Notes under the pieces: generated by a model | The model's input: only the letters and a program-made list of their open reading frames with translations | Database searches by the model: none | What the model was told of the DNA's origin: nothing | Part shown: positions 39,772 through 50,309 of the stretch, piece after piece | Position numbering within the stretch: position 1 is the stretch's first letter | Layout: each line of letters begins with the position of its first letter | Position numbers and translations under genes: made by a program | From: Aureimonas sp. Leaf324 | GTDB taxonomy: Bacteria; Pseudomonadota; Alphaproteobacteria; Rhizobiales; Rhizobiaceae | Direction: 5' to 3' | DNA length: 64,000 nucleotides | NCBI RefSeq assembly: GCF_001423245.1 | Contig: NZ_LMOH01000001.1 | Coordinates: 588,563-652,562 of the forward strand

Positions 39772-41006
39772 TGTCCGCCGCCAACCAGACCCGCACCAAG
39801 GCGGAACTGGCGCTGATCGAACGCGGCCAGACGTCGGTCGCGACCGACGCGCAGCGTCAGGCGCTGGACGTTCTCGCCAGCGAGGGGTTGCCGAGCCGCC
39901 GCGTCGAGGCGTGGCACTATACCGACCTGCGCGTTCTGCTCGGCCGGCAGGCCGAGGCCAGCAGCGAGGCGGGCGGCGCGACGTTCCTTTCGCCGTTTCT
40001 TCCGCATAGCACCGTGGTCGAGCTCGGCTCGGCCGGGGCCGGCAACGATCCGGCGCCGGGCATTTCGGTGTCGCAGGCGACAAGCCCCGCGGCGTTCGAC
40101 GAGGTCGTGAACCATCTCGACCGAGCCGTCGACACGATCCGCCTCCTCAACACCGCCATGGGCGCATCCGGTTCCGCGTTGCACGTCATCAAGGCTGAGG
40201 GCGCTGCGGGCGTGATGGAACTGCGGCCGCAGCCCGCGGCCGGCGGCAGCCATTCCTATTCGAGTGTCGACGTAGGCGCAGGCGCACGCGTGACCATCGT
40301 CGAGCGGGCGCCGGCGGGCGCGTCAGGCGACCTGTCTTCGGCCGTGCACCACCTGGACATCGGCGACGGCGCCGAGGCGCTGTGGATCGTCGTACAGGAG
40401 AAGGGTGCGGCGGAAACGCATCTCGGCCAGCTCAATGTGCGCCTCGGGGCGGACGCGAAGCTCAAGCTCTTCGTGCTGAATGCGGGCGGCGCCGTGGTTC
40501 GGCAGGAGGTTCATGCGGTGACGGTCGGCGAGGGTGCCGATATTCAGATCCGCGGCGTGAACCTCCTGGAGGCCGGGCAGCACATCGACGTCACGACGAC
40601 GCTCAATCACAACGTCGCCCACACGACCTCGACGGAAATCTTCCGAAACGTCGTGTTCGGCGGTCATGGCGTCTTTCAGGGCATGATCCGCGTCGCCAAG
40701 GGCGCGCAGAAGACCGACGCGCGCCTGGCTTGCAACACGCTGCTCCTGTCGGACGAAGGCGACTTCTCGGCGAAGCCGGAACTCGAGATCTTCGCCGACG
40801 ACGTGCAGTGCGGTCACGGTGCGACGGCCGGCGAGATCAACGCCGATCACCTCTTCTACCTCATGAGCCGCGGCATCCCCGAAGCCCCCGCGCGGGCGCT
40901 TCTCGTGAAGGCCTTCGTCGACGAAGTGGTGGAAGATCTGGAGGACGAGGCAGTGGTCGAGGCGCTGGAAGCGCGCATCGACGACTGGCTGGCGCGGGAT
41001 CTCTGA
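39771..41006 (+). CDS. sufD: Fe-S cluster assembly protein SufD
   Basis: Partner of SufB in the scaffold complex (411 residues). The N-terminal region PSRRVEAWHYTDLRVLL is typical of SufD. The beta-helix core contains HNVAHTTSTEIFRNVVFGGH and CNTLLLSDEGDFSAKPELEI, and the C-terminus contains HLFYLMSRGIPEAPARALLV. It is translationally coupled to sufC. Confidence 0.96.
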   Translation: MSAANQTRTKAELALIERGQTSVATDAQRQALDVLASEGLPSRRVEAWHYTDLRVLLGRQAEASSEAGGATFLSPFLPHSTVVELGSAGAGNDPAPGISVSQATSPAAFDEVVNHLDRAVDTIRLLNTAMGASGSALHVIKAEGAAGVMELRPQPAAGGSHSYSSVDVGAGARVTIVERAPAGASGDLSSAVHHLDIGDGAEALWIVVQEKGAAETHLGQLNVRLGADAKLKLFVLNAGGAVVRQEVHAVTVGEGADIQIRGVNLLEAGQHIDVTTTLNHNVAHTTSTEIFRNVVFGGHGVFQGMIRVAKGAQKTDARLACNTLLLSDEGDFSAKPELEIFADDVQCGHGATAGEINADHLFYLMSRGIPEAPARALLVKAFVDEVVEDLEDEAVVEALEARIDDWLARDL

Positions 41007-41059
41007 TCCCGCGCGACCGTCCGAGCCGGCTGCCGGCCGGAAACCCGGAGAACGGATCG

Positions 41060-42304
41060 ATGAATATCCAGACCATCACGACCGAACGCTACGATGTCGA
41101 GGCGATACGCCGCGATTTCCCGATCCTGTCGCGTGAGGTCTACGGCAAACCGCTTGTCTATCTCGACAACGGGGCCTCGGCACAAAAGCCGCGGCAGGTG
41201 CTGGACGTCATCCAATCCGCCTACGCGGACAGCTATTCCAACGTCCATCGCGGCCTGCACTTCCTGTCGAACAAGTCGACCGAGGACTTCGAGGCGGCGC
41301 GCGAGATCGTGCGCTCGTTCCTGAACGCGGCGAGCCACGAGGAAATCGTCTTCACCAAGTCCGCGACCGAGGCCATCAACCTCGTCGCCTACGGTTACGG
41401 CATGCAGGAGATCGGGGAGGGCGACGAGATCGTCCTCACCGTGATGGAACACCATTCCAACATCGTGCCCTGGCACTTCCTGCGCGAGCGGAAGGGCGCC
41501 AAGCTCGTTTTCGTCCCGGTGGCCGACGACGGGTCGATCACGCTCGAGGATTTCGAACGCGCGATCACGCCGCGCACCAAGCTCGTTGCCTTCACGCACA
41601 TGTCGAACGTTCTGGGCACGGTGACGCCGGCAAAGGCCGTGACCGAACTCGCCCATTCGCGCGGCATTCCGGTGCTGGTCGACGGCAGCCAGGGCGCCGT
41701 CCATCTTCCGGTCGACGTGCAGGACATCGGCTGCGACTTCTATGTGTTCACTGGCCATAAGATGTACGGACCGAGCGGCATCGGCGTCCTCTACGGCAAG
41801 TTCGACATGCTCGACCGGATGCAGCCGTTCAATGGCGGCGGCGAGATGATCGTCGAGGTGAGCGAGGAGGGCGTGACCTACAATGGTCCGCCGCATCGCT
41901 TCGAAGCCGGCACGCCGCCGATCGTCCAGGCCATCGGCCTGGGGGCGGCGCTCGAATACATGCGCTCCGTCGGTCGCGAGAAAATCGCGGCGCACGAGGA
42001 AAGCCTCCGAGCCTACGCGCATGAGCGCCTGAAGGCCGTGCCGACGCTTCGCATCTATGGCGAGGCACCCGGCAAGGGCGCGATCGTCGCCTTCGATCTC
42101 GAGGGGATTCATTCCCACGACGTGTCGATGGTGATCGACCGCGAAGGCGTCGCCGTGCGGGCCGGCACCCACTGCGCCCAGCCGCTCTTGAAGCGCTTCG
42201 GTGCCACCTCGACTTGCCGCGCGTCGTTCGGCATGTACAACACCATGGCCGAGGTCGATCGCCTCGGCGAAGCGCTTGAAAAGGCGCACCGTTTCTTCGC
42301 CTGA
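41060..42304 (+). CDS. sufS: Cysteine desulfurase SufS
   Basis: Type II desulfurase that delivers sulfur to the SUF scaffold (414 residues). Features are YLDNGASAQKPRQVLD, FTKSATEAINLVAYGYG, the PLP lysine in FTGHKMYGPSGIGVLYG and the active cysteine in RAGTHCAQPLLKRFG. No sufE or sufU gene is seen in the window, so the sulfur-transfer partner must be encoded elsewhere. It differs from the operon's first gene, which is IscS-class. Confidence 0.97.
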   Translation: MNIQTITTERYDVEAIRRDFPILSREVYGKPLVYLDNGASAQKPRQVLDVIQSAYADSYSNVHRGLHFLSNKSTEDFEAAREIVRSFLNAASHEEIVFTKSATEAINLVAYGYGMQEIGEGDEIVLTVMEHHSNIVPWHFLRERKGAKLVFVPVADDGSITLEDFERAITPRTKLVAFTHMSNVLGTVTPAKAVTELAHSRGIPVLVDGSQGAVHLPVDVQDIGCDFYVFTGHKMYGPSGIGVLYGKFDMLDRMQPFNGGGEMIVEVSEEGVTYNGPPHRFEAGTPPIVQAIGLGAALEYMRSVGREKIAAHEESLRAYAHERLKAVPTLRIYGEAPGKGAIVAFDLEGIHSHDVSMVIDREGVAVRAGTHCAQPLLKRFGATSTCRASFGMYNTMAEVDRLGEALEKAHRFFA

Positions 42305-42315
42305 GGAGCCATCTG

Positions 42316-42741
42316 ATGGCCGATACACACGACACGGCGGCAATGCCGTCGCCCACGCCGGACGAGGCGGAGCGCGTCGGCGCCAACCTCCAGACCGCCG
42401 GGGCCGACAAGGGCTCGGCGATCCCGCCGGACGAGCTATCGCGGCTGACCGACGATATCGTCGCGGCGCTGAAGACGGTCTACGATCCCGAAATTCCGGC
42501 CGATATCTACGAGCTCGGTCTGATCTACAAGATCGACATCGACGACGACCGCAACGTCGATATCGACATGACGTTGACGGCCCCCGGCTGCCCCGTGGCC
42601 GGCGAGATGCCCGGCTGGGTGGAAAATGCCGTCGGGTCCGTCGAAGGCATCCAGGTCGTCAAGGTAGAACTCGTCTTCGATCCGCCCTGGACGCCCGAGC
42701 GCATGAGCGAGGAAGCCCAGGTGGCGGTGGGCTGGTTCTGA
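42316..42741 (+). CDS. sufT: SUF system maturation protein SufT (MIP18/PaaD-like, DUF59)
   Basis: Auxiliary factor for Fe-S protein maturation (141 residues). After a non-conserved N-terminus of about 40 residues, the DUF59 domain shows TVYDPEIPADIYELGLIYKI and TLTAPGCPVAGEMPGWVENA with the conserved cysteine, ending AQVAVGWF. It lies 11 bases after sufS, in operon. Confidence 0.94.
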   Translation: MADTHDTAAMPSPTPDEAERVGANLQTAGADKGSAIPPDELSRLTDDIVAALKTVYDPEIPADIYELGLIYKIDIDDDRNVDIDMTLTAPGCPVAGEMPGWVENAVGSVEGIQVVKVELVFDPPWTPERMSEEAQVAVGWF

Positions 42742-42817
42742 TCGCGCTCGGGTGCGGCTTGCACAGATGCGCGAGCCGTACCAAATCTATGCCAAGCACG
42801 CTTCCAAGGAGCCTCCC

Positions 42818-43201
42818 ATGGGCCGCTTTTCCGTTCTCTCCATGTCCGACACCGCCGCCGAGCGCGTGCGCGCCATCGTGGATGCGCGCGGCGGAGAAGC
42901 GGAAGGGATTCGCATCGGCGTCAAGAAGGGCGGCTGCGCGGGCATGGAATACACGATCGACCTCGTCACCGAGCCGAAGCCGGGCGAGGATGTGGTCGAA
43001 CATGCCGGGGCCCGTGTCTTCGTGGCGCCGGAGGCCGTGCTGTTTCTCTTGGGCACTCGCATGGACTACGAGGAGACCACGCTCCGCTCCGGCTTCACGT
43101 TCATGAATCCGAACCAGACCTCCGCGTGCGGTTGTGGTGAGTCGATCGAGCTCAAGCCCGCCGATAGCGCAAAGGTCGCGGCGGCTCGCTCGGCCGCCTG
43201 A
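42818..43201 (+). CDS. sufA: A-type Fe-S cluster carrier (SufA/IscA family)
   Basis: A-type carrier of 127 residues that passes clusters from SufBCD to target proteins. The three ligand cysteines are in KKGGCAGMEY and SACGCGES. The ATG at 42818 follows AAGGAG with a normal gap, which decides against a longer reading that starts 66 bases upstream. It lies 76 bases after sufT. Confidence 0.95.
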   Translation: MGRFSVLSMSDTAAERVRAIVDARGGEAEGIRIGVKKGGCAGMEYTIDLVTEPKPGEDVVEHAGARVFVAPEAVLFLLGTRMDYEETTLRSGFTFMNPNQTSACGCGESIELKPADSAKVAAARSAA

Positions 43202-43209
43202 ACGCGGGC

Positions 43210-43590
43210 GTGGACGACGACACGATCCACGAACTGTTCGCCACACTTCAGCCGATCACGATCCGCCGCATGTTCGGCGGCAAGGGCATCTACGCTGACG
43301 GCCGCATTTGCGCGCTCGTTCTGAACGACGAGCTCTACCTCAAGACCGATTGCGAAACGGCGTCCCGCTTCGAAGCAGCGGGCGCTCGGCGCTGGACCTA
43401 CCAGCGTGAGGGCGCAGCGCCCGTTGCGATGCCGTACCATACCGTCCCGGACGAGGCCTTGGATGATCCCGACATCATGGCGGGCTGGGCGCGCTTGGCG
43501 ATGGGGGCGGCCATCCGACACGGCATGAAAAAGCCGCCGGGACGCGTCAAGCATCCGGCGGCTTCCAGAAACTCGAAGACGGTCGTTTGA
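43210..43590 (+). CDS. TfoX N-terminal domain protein
   Basis: A 126-residue protein with the TfoX_N pattern: MDDDTIHELFATLQPITIRR, MFGGKGIYADGRICALVLND, ELYLKTD and AMPYHTVPDEALDDPDIMAG. TfoX/Sxy activates competence genes in gammaproteobacteria, but single-domain alphaproteobacterial copies have no known role. It starts at a GTG only eight bases after sufA, so it is probably the last gene of the Fe-S operon. Its stop is four bases from the convergent helicase stop. Confidence 0.92.
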   Translation: MDDDTIHELFATLQPITIRRMFGGKGIYADGRICALVLNDELYLKTDCETASRFEAAGARRWTYQREGAAPVAMPYHTVPDEALDDPDIMAGWARLAMGAAIRHGMKKPPGRVKHPAASRNSKTVV

Positions 43591-43594
43591 ACGA

Positions 43595-45121
<1,527 letters not shown>

Positions 45122-45359
45122 GAAATCGGATGTCTCTTGCTGCCGGACTTAGGAGCAAGTCCGAAGGAGCTTCGTATCCCTCGACGGGCGATAGGCGTCC
45201 GGCATGCCTCTGTCAACCAGAGAACACTTGCGCACGCGAGTTATCCTCCGCCGGAAACCAATCCGGCAGAGGCGAATCTAGGCTGAACTTGATCGCCCGA
45301 ACTATTCGAACGGCACGAGACGGACCGAACCCGTACGAGGACCGAATGGACGAGATGTC

Positions 45360-45962
45360 TCAGTTCGATGCGGGACCGAAGCGATAGGGCTGCCCCGGCG
45401 CGACGAAAAGCTCGTATGTTTCCGAAATCTCTCCGTCCATCGGCACGATGTCGAAGAACAGCGTCAGGTTGCTTTCCTGACCTTCGGCCGGCGCGTCGGC
45501 GCGGTATCCGACGATAGCGCCATCCACCTCGGCGATCTCCGTCACCTCGGTGCTGCTGACGACCGTCGGCTTGCCGTCACGCTCCTCGACCTGCTGGAAA
45601 AAGAAACGGCTTCCCTTGGTCTCGCCGAGGGCCTGCGTCATGATCGTACGCCAAACCCCGTTGCGCCCATCCACGGCCCAAGGGCCGACGATCTGGACGT
45701 CACCGATGATCGGCGACAGCGTGGCGATCGCTCCCATGACCTCGGCGTTGCGCTCGGCCGACCCCTGCGCCGGTGCGGGGGCGGCCGGTGCCGGCTGCGA
45801 CGCGTCCGGCGCGGTCCCGGGCGCGGCGGGGGCCGGGGGCGCCGTAGGTACCGCAGGCGCGGTCTCGGCAGGCGTTGCGGCCGGCGGCGTTGCGTCCTGT
45901 GCCCCTGCCGCACCGGCGGAGACGAGCACGATCGCGACGGCGCTATGAATGATCCGGTTCAT
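45360..45962 (-). CDS. Exported protein with Ala/Pro-rich linker, unknown function
   Basis: I do not recognise this 200-residue protein. It has a signal peptide (about 1-22, VSAGAAGAQD), an Ala/Pro/Thr-rich linker (about 23-68), and a folded part with DVQIVGPWAVDGRNGVWRTI, RFFFQQVEERDGKPTVVSST and FFDIVPMDGEISETYELFVA. This looks like a small beta-rich periplasmic domain. It lies 30 bases after parE on the same strand and may be co-transcribed with it. Confidence 0.8.
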   Translation of the reverse strand: MNRIIHSAVAIVLVSAGAAGAQDATPPAATPAETAPAVPTAPPAPAAPGTAPDASQPAPAAPAPAQGSAERNAEVMGAIATLSPIIGDVQIVGPWAVDGRNGVWRTIMTQALGETKGSRFFFQQVEERDGKPTVVSSTEVTEIAEVDGAIVGYRADAPAEGQESNLTLFFDIVPMDGEISETYELFVAPGQPYRFGPASN

Positions 45963-45992
45963 GGTCGGCCCCTGGCTTTTGATACGGCAGGT

Positions 45993-48029
45993 CTAGACGT
46001 CGAGATCCCGGACGAAGGCCGCCCGGTCCTGGATGAATCGGAAACGCGCCTCGGGCTTGTTGCCCATCAGCGCGTCGACGGCCCCTGCGGTTCCGGCTTC
46101 CGGAGAAGCATCGATCTCGACGCGAAGCAAGGTGCGCTTCCGCGGGTCCATCGTGGTCTCTTTCAGCTGCGAGGGAAGCATCTCGCCGAGACCTTTGAAC
46201 CGGCTGACTTCGACCTTCCCCTTGCCCTTGAACTCGCGGGCGACGATGCGCTCGCGATCAGCGTCGTCGCGCGCGTAGATCGTCTTGCCGCCCTGCGTCA
46301 GCTTGTAGAGCGGCGGCACGGCGAGGAAGAGATGGCCGTTGCGGATGAGATCCGGCATCTCCTGGTAGAAGAACGTTATCAGAAGCGAGGCGATGTGCGC
46401 CCCGTCGACGTCGGCATCCGTCATGATGATGACGCGCTCGTAGCGAAGGTCGTCGTCGCGATACTTCGCCTTCGTGCCGCAACCGAGCGCCAGCGTCAGG
46501 TCGGCGAGCTGCTGGTTGGCGCCGAGCTTTTCCCGTCCCGCGGACGCGACGTTCAGGATCTTGCCGCGCAGGGGAAGGATCGCCTGACGGGCGCGATCGC
46601 GCGCCTGCTTGGCGGATCCGCCAGCCGAGTCGCCTTCGACGATGAAGAGCTCGGCACCCGCGGCCCCCGTCTGCGAGCAGTCGGCGAGCTTGCCCGGCAG
46701 GCGCAGCTTGCGGGTCGCCGTTTTGCGGCTGACCTCCTTCTCCTGCTTGCGCCGCAACCGTTCGTCGGCGCGCTCGACCACCCAGTCGATGAGGCGCGCA
46801 GCGTCCTGCGGCGAGGAGGCCAGCCAGATATCGAAGGAATCGCGGATCGAATTCTCGACGATGCGCTGGGCTTCCGCGGTGGCCAGACGGTCCTTGGTCT
46901 GGCCGACGAACTCCGGCTCGCGGATGAAGACCGAGAGCATCGCCGAGGCTGTGATCATCACGTCCTCGGCGGTGATGCTCGCCGCCCGCCGGTTCCCGGA
47001 CAACTCCGCAAAGGCCTTCAGGCCGCGCAGCAGAACCGCACGCAGGCCCGCTTCATGCGTTCCGCCCTCTGGGGTCGGGATCGTGTTGACATAGGAACGG
47101 ACGGCGCCGTCCTCCTGCGTCCACGAGACGGCCCATTCGACCGCGCCGTGGCCGGACACCTTCTCCGAGCGACCGGCAAAACTCTGGGCGGTGACGCGGG
47201 TTTGTCCGTCCAGCGAAGCTTCCAGATAGTCCTTCAGACCGCCGGGAAAATGAAAGCTGGCACGCGCGGGAATCTTGCCGTCCGCCGGCAGAAGCGACGG
47301 CGCGCACGACCAGCGGATTTCGACGCCGCCGAAGAGGTAGGCCTTCGAGCGAGCCATTGCGAAGAGCCGGGCGGGCACGAACTTCGCGTCAGCGCCGAAA
47401 ATCTGCGCATCGGGATGGAAGCGAACGCGCGTGCCACGCCGGTTCTGCACTTCACCGACTTCCGTCAACGCGCTGGTCGGCAGGCCGCGCGAGAACGTCT
47501 GGCGGTAGAGCTTGCGATTGCGGGCGACCTCAACCTCGAGGACATCCGAGAGAGCGTTGACGACCGAGATGCCGACGCCGTGCAGGCCGCCGGACGTCTC
47601 GTAGACCTTCGAGTCGAACTTTCCGCCCGCGTGCAGCGTCGTCATGATGACTTCGAGCGCCGACTTGTCGCGATACTTGGGATGCGGATCGATCGGGATG
47701 CCGCGACCGTTGTCGGTCACCGAGAGCGATCCGTCCTCCTCCAACGCCACTTCGATGAAGTTGGCATGCCCGGCGACGGCCTCGTCCATCGAGTTGTCGA
47801 TGACCTCGGCGAAGAGGTGGTGCAGCGCCTTCTCGTCGGTGCCCCCGATATACATGCCGGGGCGACGGCGCACGGGCTCGAGGCCTTCCAGCACCTCGAT
47901 GTCGGCCGCCGTGTAGTCCGTCGAAGGAGCGGGGACGACAACCGGAGTCGTTGCCTTGGGCGCCCGCGTGGCGCGGTCGGAAACGGGACGGGACGCGGCA
48001 CGCGCCCCGGCAAAAAGATCCTGGCTCAT
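45993..48029 (-). CDS. parE: DNA topoisomerase IV subunit B
   Basis: ATPase subunit of the chromosome decatenase (678 residues). GHKL motifs are EVIDNSMDEAVAGH, DNGRGIPIDPHPKY and TSGGLHGVGISVVNALS. The Toprim region has FIVEGDSAGGSAKQARD, LPLRGKILNVASAGREKL and MTDADVDGAHIASLLITFFY. The chain ends in GLGEMLPSQLKETTMDPRKR. The N-terminal 45 residues are unconserved. A LexA-type box lies 74 bases upstream. parC is not in the window. Confidence 0.97.
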   Translation of the reverse strand: MSQDLFAGARAASRPVSDRATRAPKATTPVVVPAPSTDYTAADIEVLEGLEPVRRRPGMYIGGTDEKALHHLFAEVIDNSMDEAVAGHANFIEVALEEDGSLSVTDNGRGIPIDPHPKYRDKSALEVIMTTLHAGGKFDSKVYETSGGLHGVGISVVNALSDVLEVEVARNRKLYRQTFSRGLPTSALTEVGEVQNRRGTRVRFHPDAQIFGADAKFVPARLFAMARSKAYLFGGVEIRWSCAPSLLPADGKIPARASFHFPGGLKDYLEASLDGQTRVTAQSFAGRSEKVSGHGAVEWAVSWTQEDGAVRSYVNTIPTPEGGTHEAGLRAVLLRGLKAFAELSGNRRAASITAEDVMITASAMLSVFIREPEFVGQTKDRLATAEAQRIVENSIRDSFDIWLASSPQDAARLIDWVVERADERLRRKQEKEVSRKTATRKLRLPGKLADCSQTGAAGAELFIVEGDSAGGSAKQARDRARQAILPLRGKILNVASAGREKLGANQQLADLTLALGCGTKAKYRDDDLRYERVIIMTDADVDGAHIASLLITFFYQEMPDLIRNGHLFLAVPPLYKLTQGGKTIYARDDADRERIVAREFKGKGKVEVSRFKGLGEMLPSQLKETTMDPRKRTLLRVEIDASPEAGTAGAVDALMGNKPEARFRFIQDRAAFVRDLDV

Positions 48030-48102
48030 ACGGTCATCCGGCCTTCGACAGGCAGCCCGCGGGCGTGTGTCAGCATGCTGTCGAGGTAACCTTTCGGTCG
48101 AT

Positions 48103-48117
48103 GTTCTACAAGTGTTC
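48103..48117. promoter_or_regulatory. LexA (SOS) box GTTC-N7-GTTC upstream of parE
   Basis: GTTC (48103-48106), seven bases, GTTC (48114-48117): an exact match to the alphaproteobacterial LexA site. It lies in the divergent region between parE and an exported hydrolase. From memory, parE is a reported member of the alphaproteobacterial LexA regulon. Confidence 0.65.
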
Positions 48118-48244
48118 TCATGGCCCGTCTCAGCCGCGTGGGGGCTGTCGACGCGCGTTTATCCCGCACATGACGCATCGCCGCAACGCCTCGTCGACGA
48201 CGGTTCTGCTTATGGTGCGCTGGCGGGCGGAAAGGCGGGGACCC

Positions 48245-49141
48245 ATGCGTCAGACAATCCGGAACATTGGAGCATGCCTCGGACTGGCGATCGCCGGTTC
48301 GGCTTGGGCCTCTCCCTTCCCGCCCTTCAAGGATGAGCTGTTCGATTATCCCGAGCCGGTCGCTTCGCTCGACGGCGGACGCCGTCTCGATGTGCCATAC
48401 AACGAAGCCCGAGACATCGATCGCCGCGACGAGGTGCCCGAGCGACGTGTCAGGCGAACTTACGTGGAACTCGGCCGCAACCTCCAGGCCGAAGAGAAGG
48501 TTCTCGCAACGCCGACGGGACCATTACGCTACGCGCAAGTCGGGGAGTCCGTGAAAGGCCAGCCGATCCTGGTTTTCGTTCATGGCAGGAATGGCGACCG
48601 GCGGCTGGGTCTCAACGACTGGACGTTCGGAGGCAACTTCAACCGTCTCAAGAACCTCCTGGTTCGAAGCGGCGGCAGCTACATCACCGTCGATGCAGAG
48701 CGCCTCGGCGACGACGATGCCGGCAAGGTCGCCGCCCTTCTGACCCAGCTGAAAAGCGGAGCGGCTTCCCCCGAACTGATCCTGACGTGCGCCTCGATGG
48801 GCGGCCAGGTCTGTTGGACGATCGCGACAAGCCCGACGGTTGCCAGCATCGACGCCATGGTTCTCCTGGGGTCCGACTCGACGCTCGAGCGCTTCGATGC
48901 GATGCGCCGCGCAAGGCGAGCATCGCTGCCGATCGTCATGGCGCACGGGACGCGTGACACGGTCTATGCGTTCGACCGCCAGCTTGCGGCCTTCGAGGCC
49001 GTGCGCAAACGCTGGCCGACCGATCCCGTCCGCTTCATCGGCTTCGACGACGGCAATCACGGTACTCCGATCCGCATGGTCGACTGGCGTGACACGTTGA
49101 ACTGGATCGCCGCCAACGTTAGCCCTACCGCTGCGCGCTAG
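48245..49141 (+). CDS. Exported alpha/beta-hydrolase-fold protein
   Basis: A 298-residue protein with a signal peptide (about 1-22, SAWASPFPP). The hydrolase core shows ILVFVHGRNGDRRLG (oxyanion region), a nucleophile elbow LTCASMGGQVCW in which Cys replaces the first Gly of GxSxG, an acidic turn near AHGTRDTVYAFDRQL, and a final His in GFDDGNHGTPIRM. The substrate is unknown. I chose the ATG at 48245, directly before the signal peptide; the open frame upstream is non-coding in character. Confidence 0.84.
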   Translation: MRQTIRNIGACLGLAIAGSAWASPFPPFKDELFDYPEPVASLDGGRRLDVPYNEARDIDRRDEVPERRVRRTYVELGRNLQAEEKVLATPTGPLRYAQVGESVKGQPILVFVHGRNGDRRLGLNDWTFGGNFNRLKNLLVRSGGSYITVDAERLGDDDAGKVAALLTQLKSGAASPELILTCASMGGQVCWTIATSPTVASIDAMVLLGSDSTLERFDAMRRARRASLPIVMAHGTRDTVYAFDRQLAAFEAVRKRWPTDPVRFIGFDDGNHGTPIRMVDWRDTLNWIAANVSPTAAR

Positions 49142-49177
49142 CATCGCGCCAAACGTCGTTTCTGGCGGGAGCATCCC

Positions 49178-50116
49178 TTGATCGCAGGACCAGAGCTACA
49201 GTCGCTGGTATCGGAAATCGCCGACGACATGCGGGCAAGGCCGGATCGCGGGCGGGTGGCGGACTACATCCCCGAGCTCGGCGCGGTCGATCCCGGTTAC
49301 TTCGGAATGGCGGTCGCGCTGCCGGACGGCACGGTGGCCGCCGCCGGCGATGCCGATACGGCGTTCTCGATCCAGAGCATCTCGAAGGTCTTCACGCTGA
49401 CGCTTGCCCTCGGCATTGCCGGCGACCGCTTGTGGAAGAGGGTCGGCCGCGAGCCGTCGGGCAGCGCCTTCAATTCGATCGTGCAACTCGAGAACGAGAA
49501 AGGCGTGCCCCGCAACCCCTTCATCAACGCCGGTGCGATCGCGGTCACCGACGTGATCCTGTCGGGGCACAAGCCGCGGGAGGCGCTGGGCGAGATCCTG
49601 CGGTTCATGCGCTTCCTGTCGGACGATGCGTCCATCACCATCGACAAGGCGGTAGCCGACTCCGAACAGCGGACCGGTTTCCGCAATATGGCGCTCGCCA
49701 ACTACATGAAGTCGTTCGGCGTGATCGAAAACCCGGTGGAGTTCACGCTCGGTGTCTACTTCCACCACTGCGCCATCGCGATGTCATGCAGGCAGCTAGC
49801 GCTTGCCGGCCGTTTCCTCGCTCATTCCGGCCGCCACCCGGGCACCGGCCTCTCGGTAATCCAGGCCGAGCGGGCACGACGCATCAACGCCATCATGCTC
49901 ACCTGCGGGCATTACGACGGATCGGGCGAATTCGCCTATCGGGTCGGACTGCCGGGAAAAAGCGGCGTCGGCGGCGGCATCCTGGCGATCGTCCCGGGAC
50001 AGGCATCGATCGCCGTGTGGTCGCCGGGGCTCGACGCCGCCGGCAACTCGCATCTCGGGCGGATCGCGCTCGAGACTTTCGCCAAGCGCTCGGGCGTCTC
50101 GATCTTCGGGGCCTGA
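49178..50116 (+). CDS. glsA: Glutaminase
   Basis: Serine-dependent glutaminase that hydrolyses glutamine to glutamate and ammonia (312 residues). The catalytic pair is Ser67 and Lys70 in [12 protein letters not shown]. Other family blocks are [44 protein letters not shown] and [19 protein letters not shown]. The start is a TTG at 49178 behind GGCGGGAG; no ATG or GTG lies nearby. It stands at the head of a block with glnII, glnA and glnB, so glutamine-making and glutamine-breaking enzymes are neighbours. Confidence 0.95.
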   Translation: MIAGPELQSLVSEIADDMRARPDRGRVADYIPELGAVDPGYFGMAVALPDGTVAAAGDADTAFSIQSISKVFTLTLALGIAGDRLWKRVGREPSGSAFNSIVQLENEKGVPRNPFINAGAIAVTDVILSGHKPREALGEILRFMRFLSDDASITIDKAVADSEQRTGFRNMALANYMKSFGVIENPVEFTLGVYFHHCAIAMSCRQLALAGRFLAHSGRHPGTGLSVIQAERARRINAIMLTCGHYDGSGEFAYRVGLPGKSGVGGGILAIVPGQASIAVWSPGLDAAGNSHLGRIALETFAKRSGVSIFGA

Positions 50117-50129
50117 CGGACCGTCAGGC
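50111..50129. repeat. Perfect 19-base palindrome holding the glsA and gstI stop codons
   Basis: GCCTGACGG-A-CCGTCAGGC. The glsA TGA (50114-50116) and the gstI stop on the other strand (50126-50124) occupy mirrored positions. It could act as a short hairpin for both convergent transcripts, but there is no T-tract. Confidence 0.7.
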
Positions 50130-50309
50130 GTTGCCGTGCGGCTTCGTCTCGTCCACCGCGGCCTGATGATACCAGGCGTCGCAATCCACGATCACCTCGC
50201 GAGTTGGAGCCCGATCCTGGGAGGCGGCGCCCCAGAACCGCGCCTCCCGCCGGCCGCCGACGGGAAATGCGAGAATAGTGGCGGTTGGAGAGAGTGGATT
50301 GCGTTCCAT
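50124..50309 (-). CDS. gstI: Small DUF2735 protein, GstI-like (glutamine synthetase translation inhibitor)
   Basis: A 61-residue protein: SPTATILAFPVGGRREARF, then DCDAWYHQAAVDETKPH. This is the DUF2735 pattern. In Rhizobium leguminosarum the small protein GstI is encoded divergently upstream of glnII and lowers glnII translation; the size, orientation and neighbour here are the same. A strong AGGAGGAGAT site stands before the ATG at 50309. It is divergent from glnII with a 361-base shared control region, and convergent with glsA. The assignment to GstI rests on context and pattern. Confidence 0.88.
   Translation of the reverse strand: MERNPLSPTATILAFPVGGRREARFWGAASQDRAPTREVIVDCDAWYHQAAVDETKPHGNA

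Noticed and set aside
45290-45320. GAACTATTCGAAC as a LexA box upstream of the DEAD-box helicase
   Set aside because: The GAAC units are five bases apart instead of seven.
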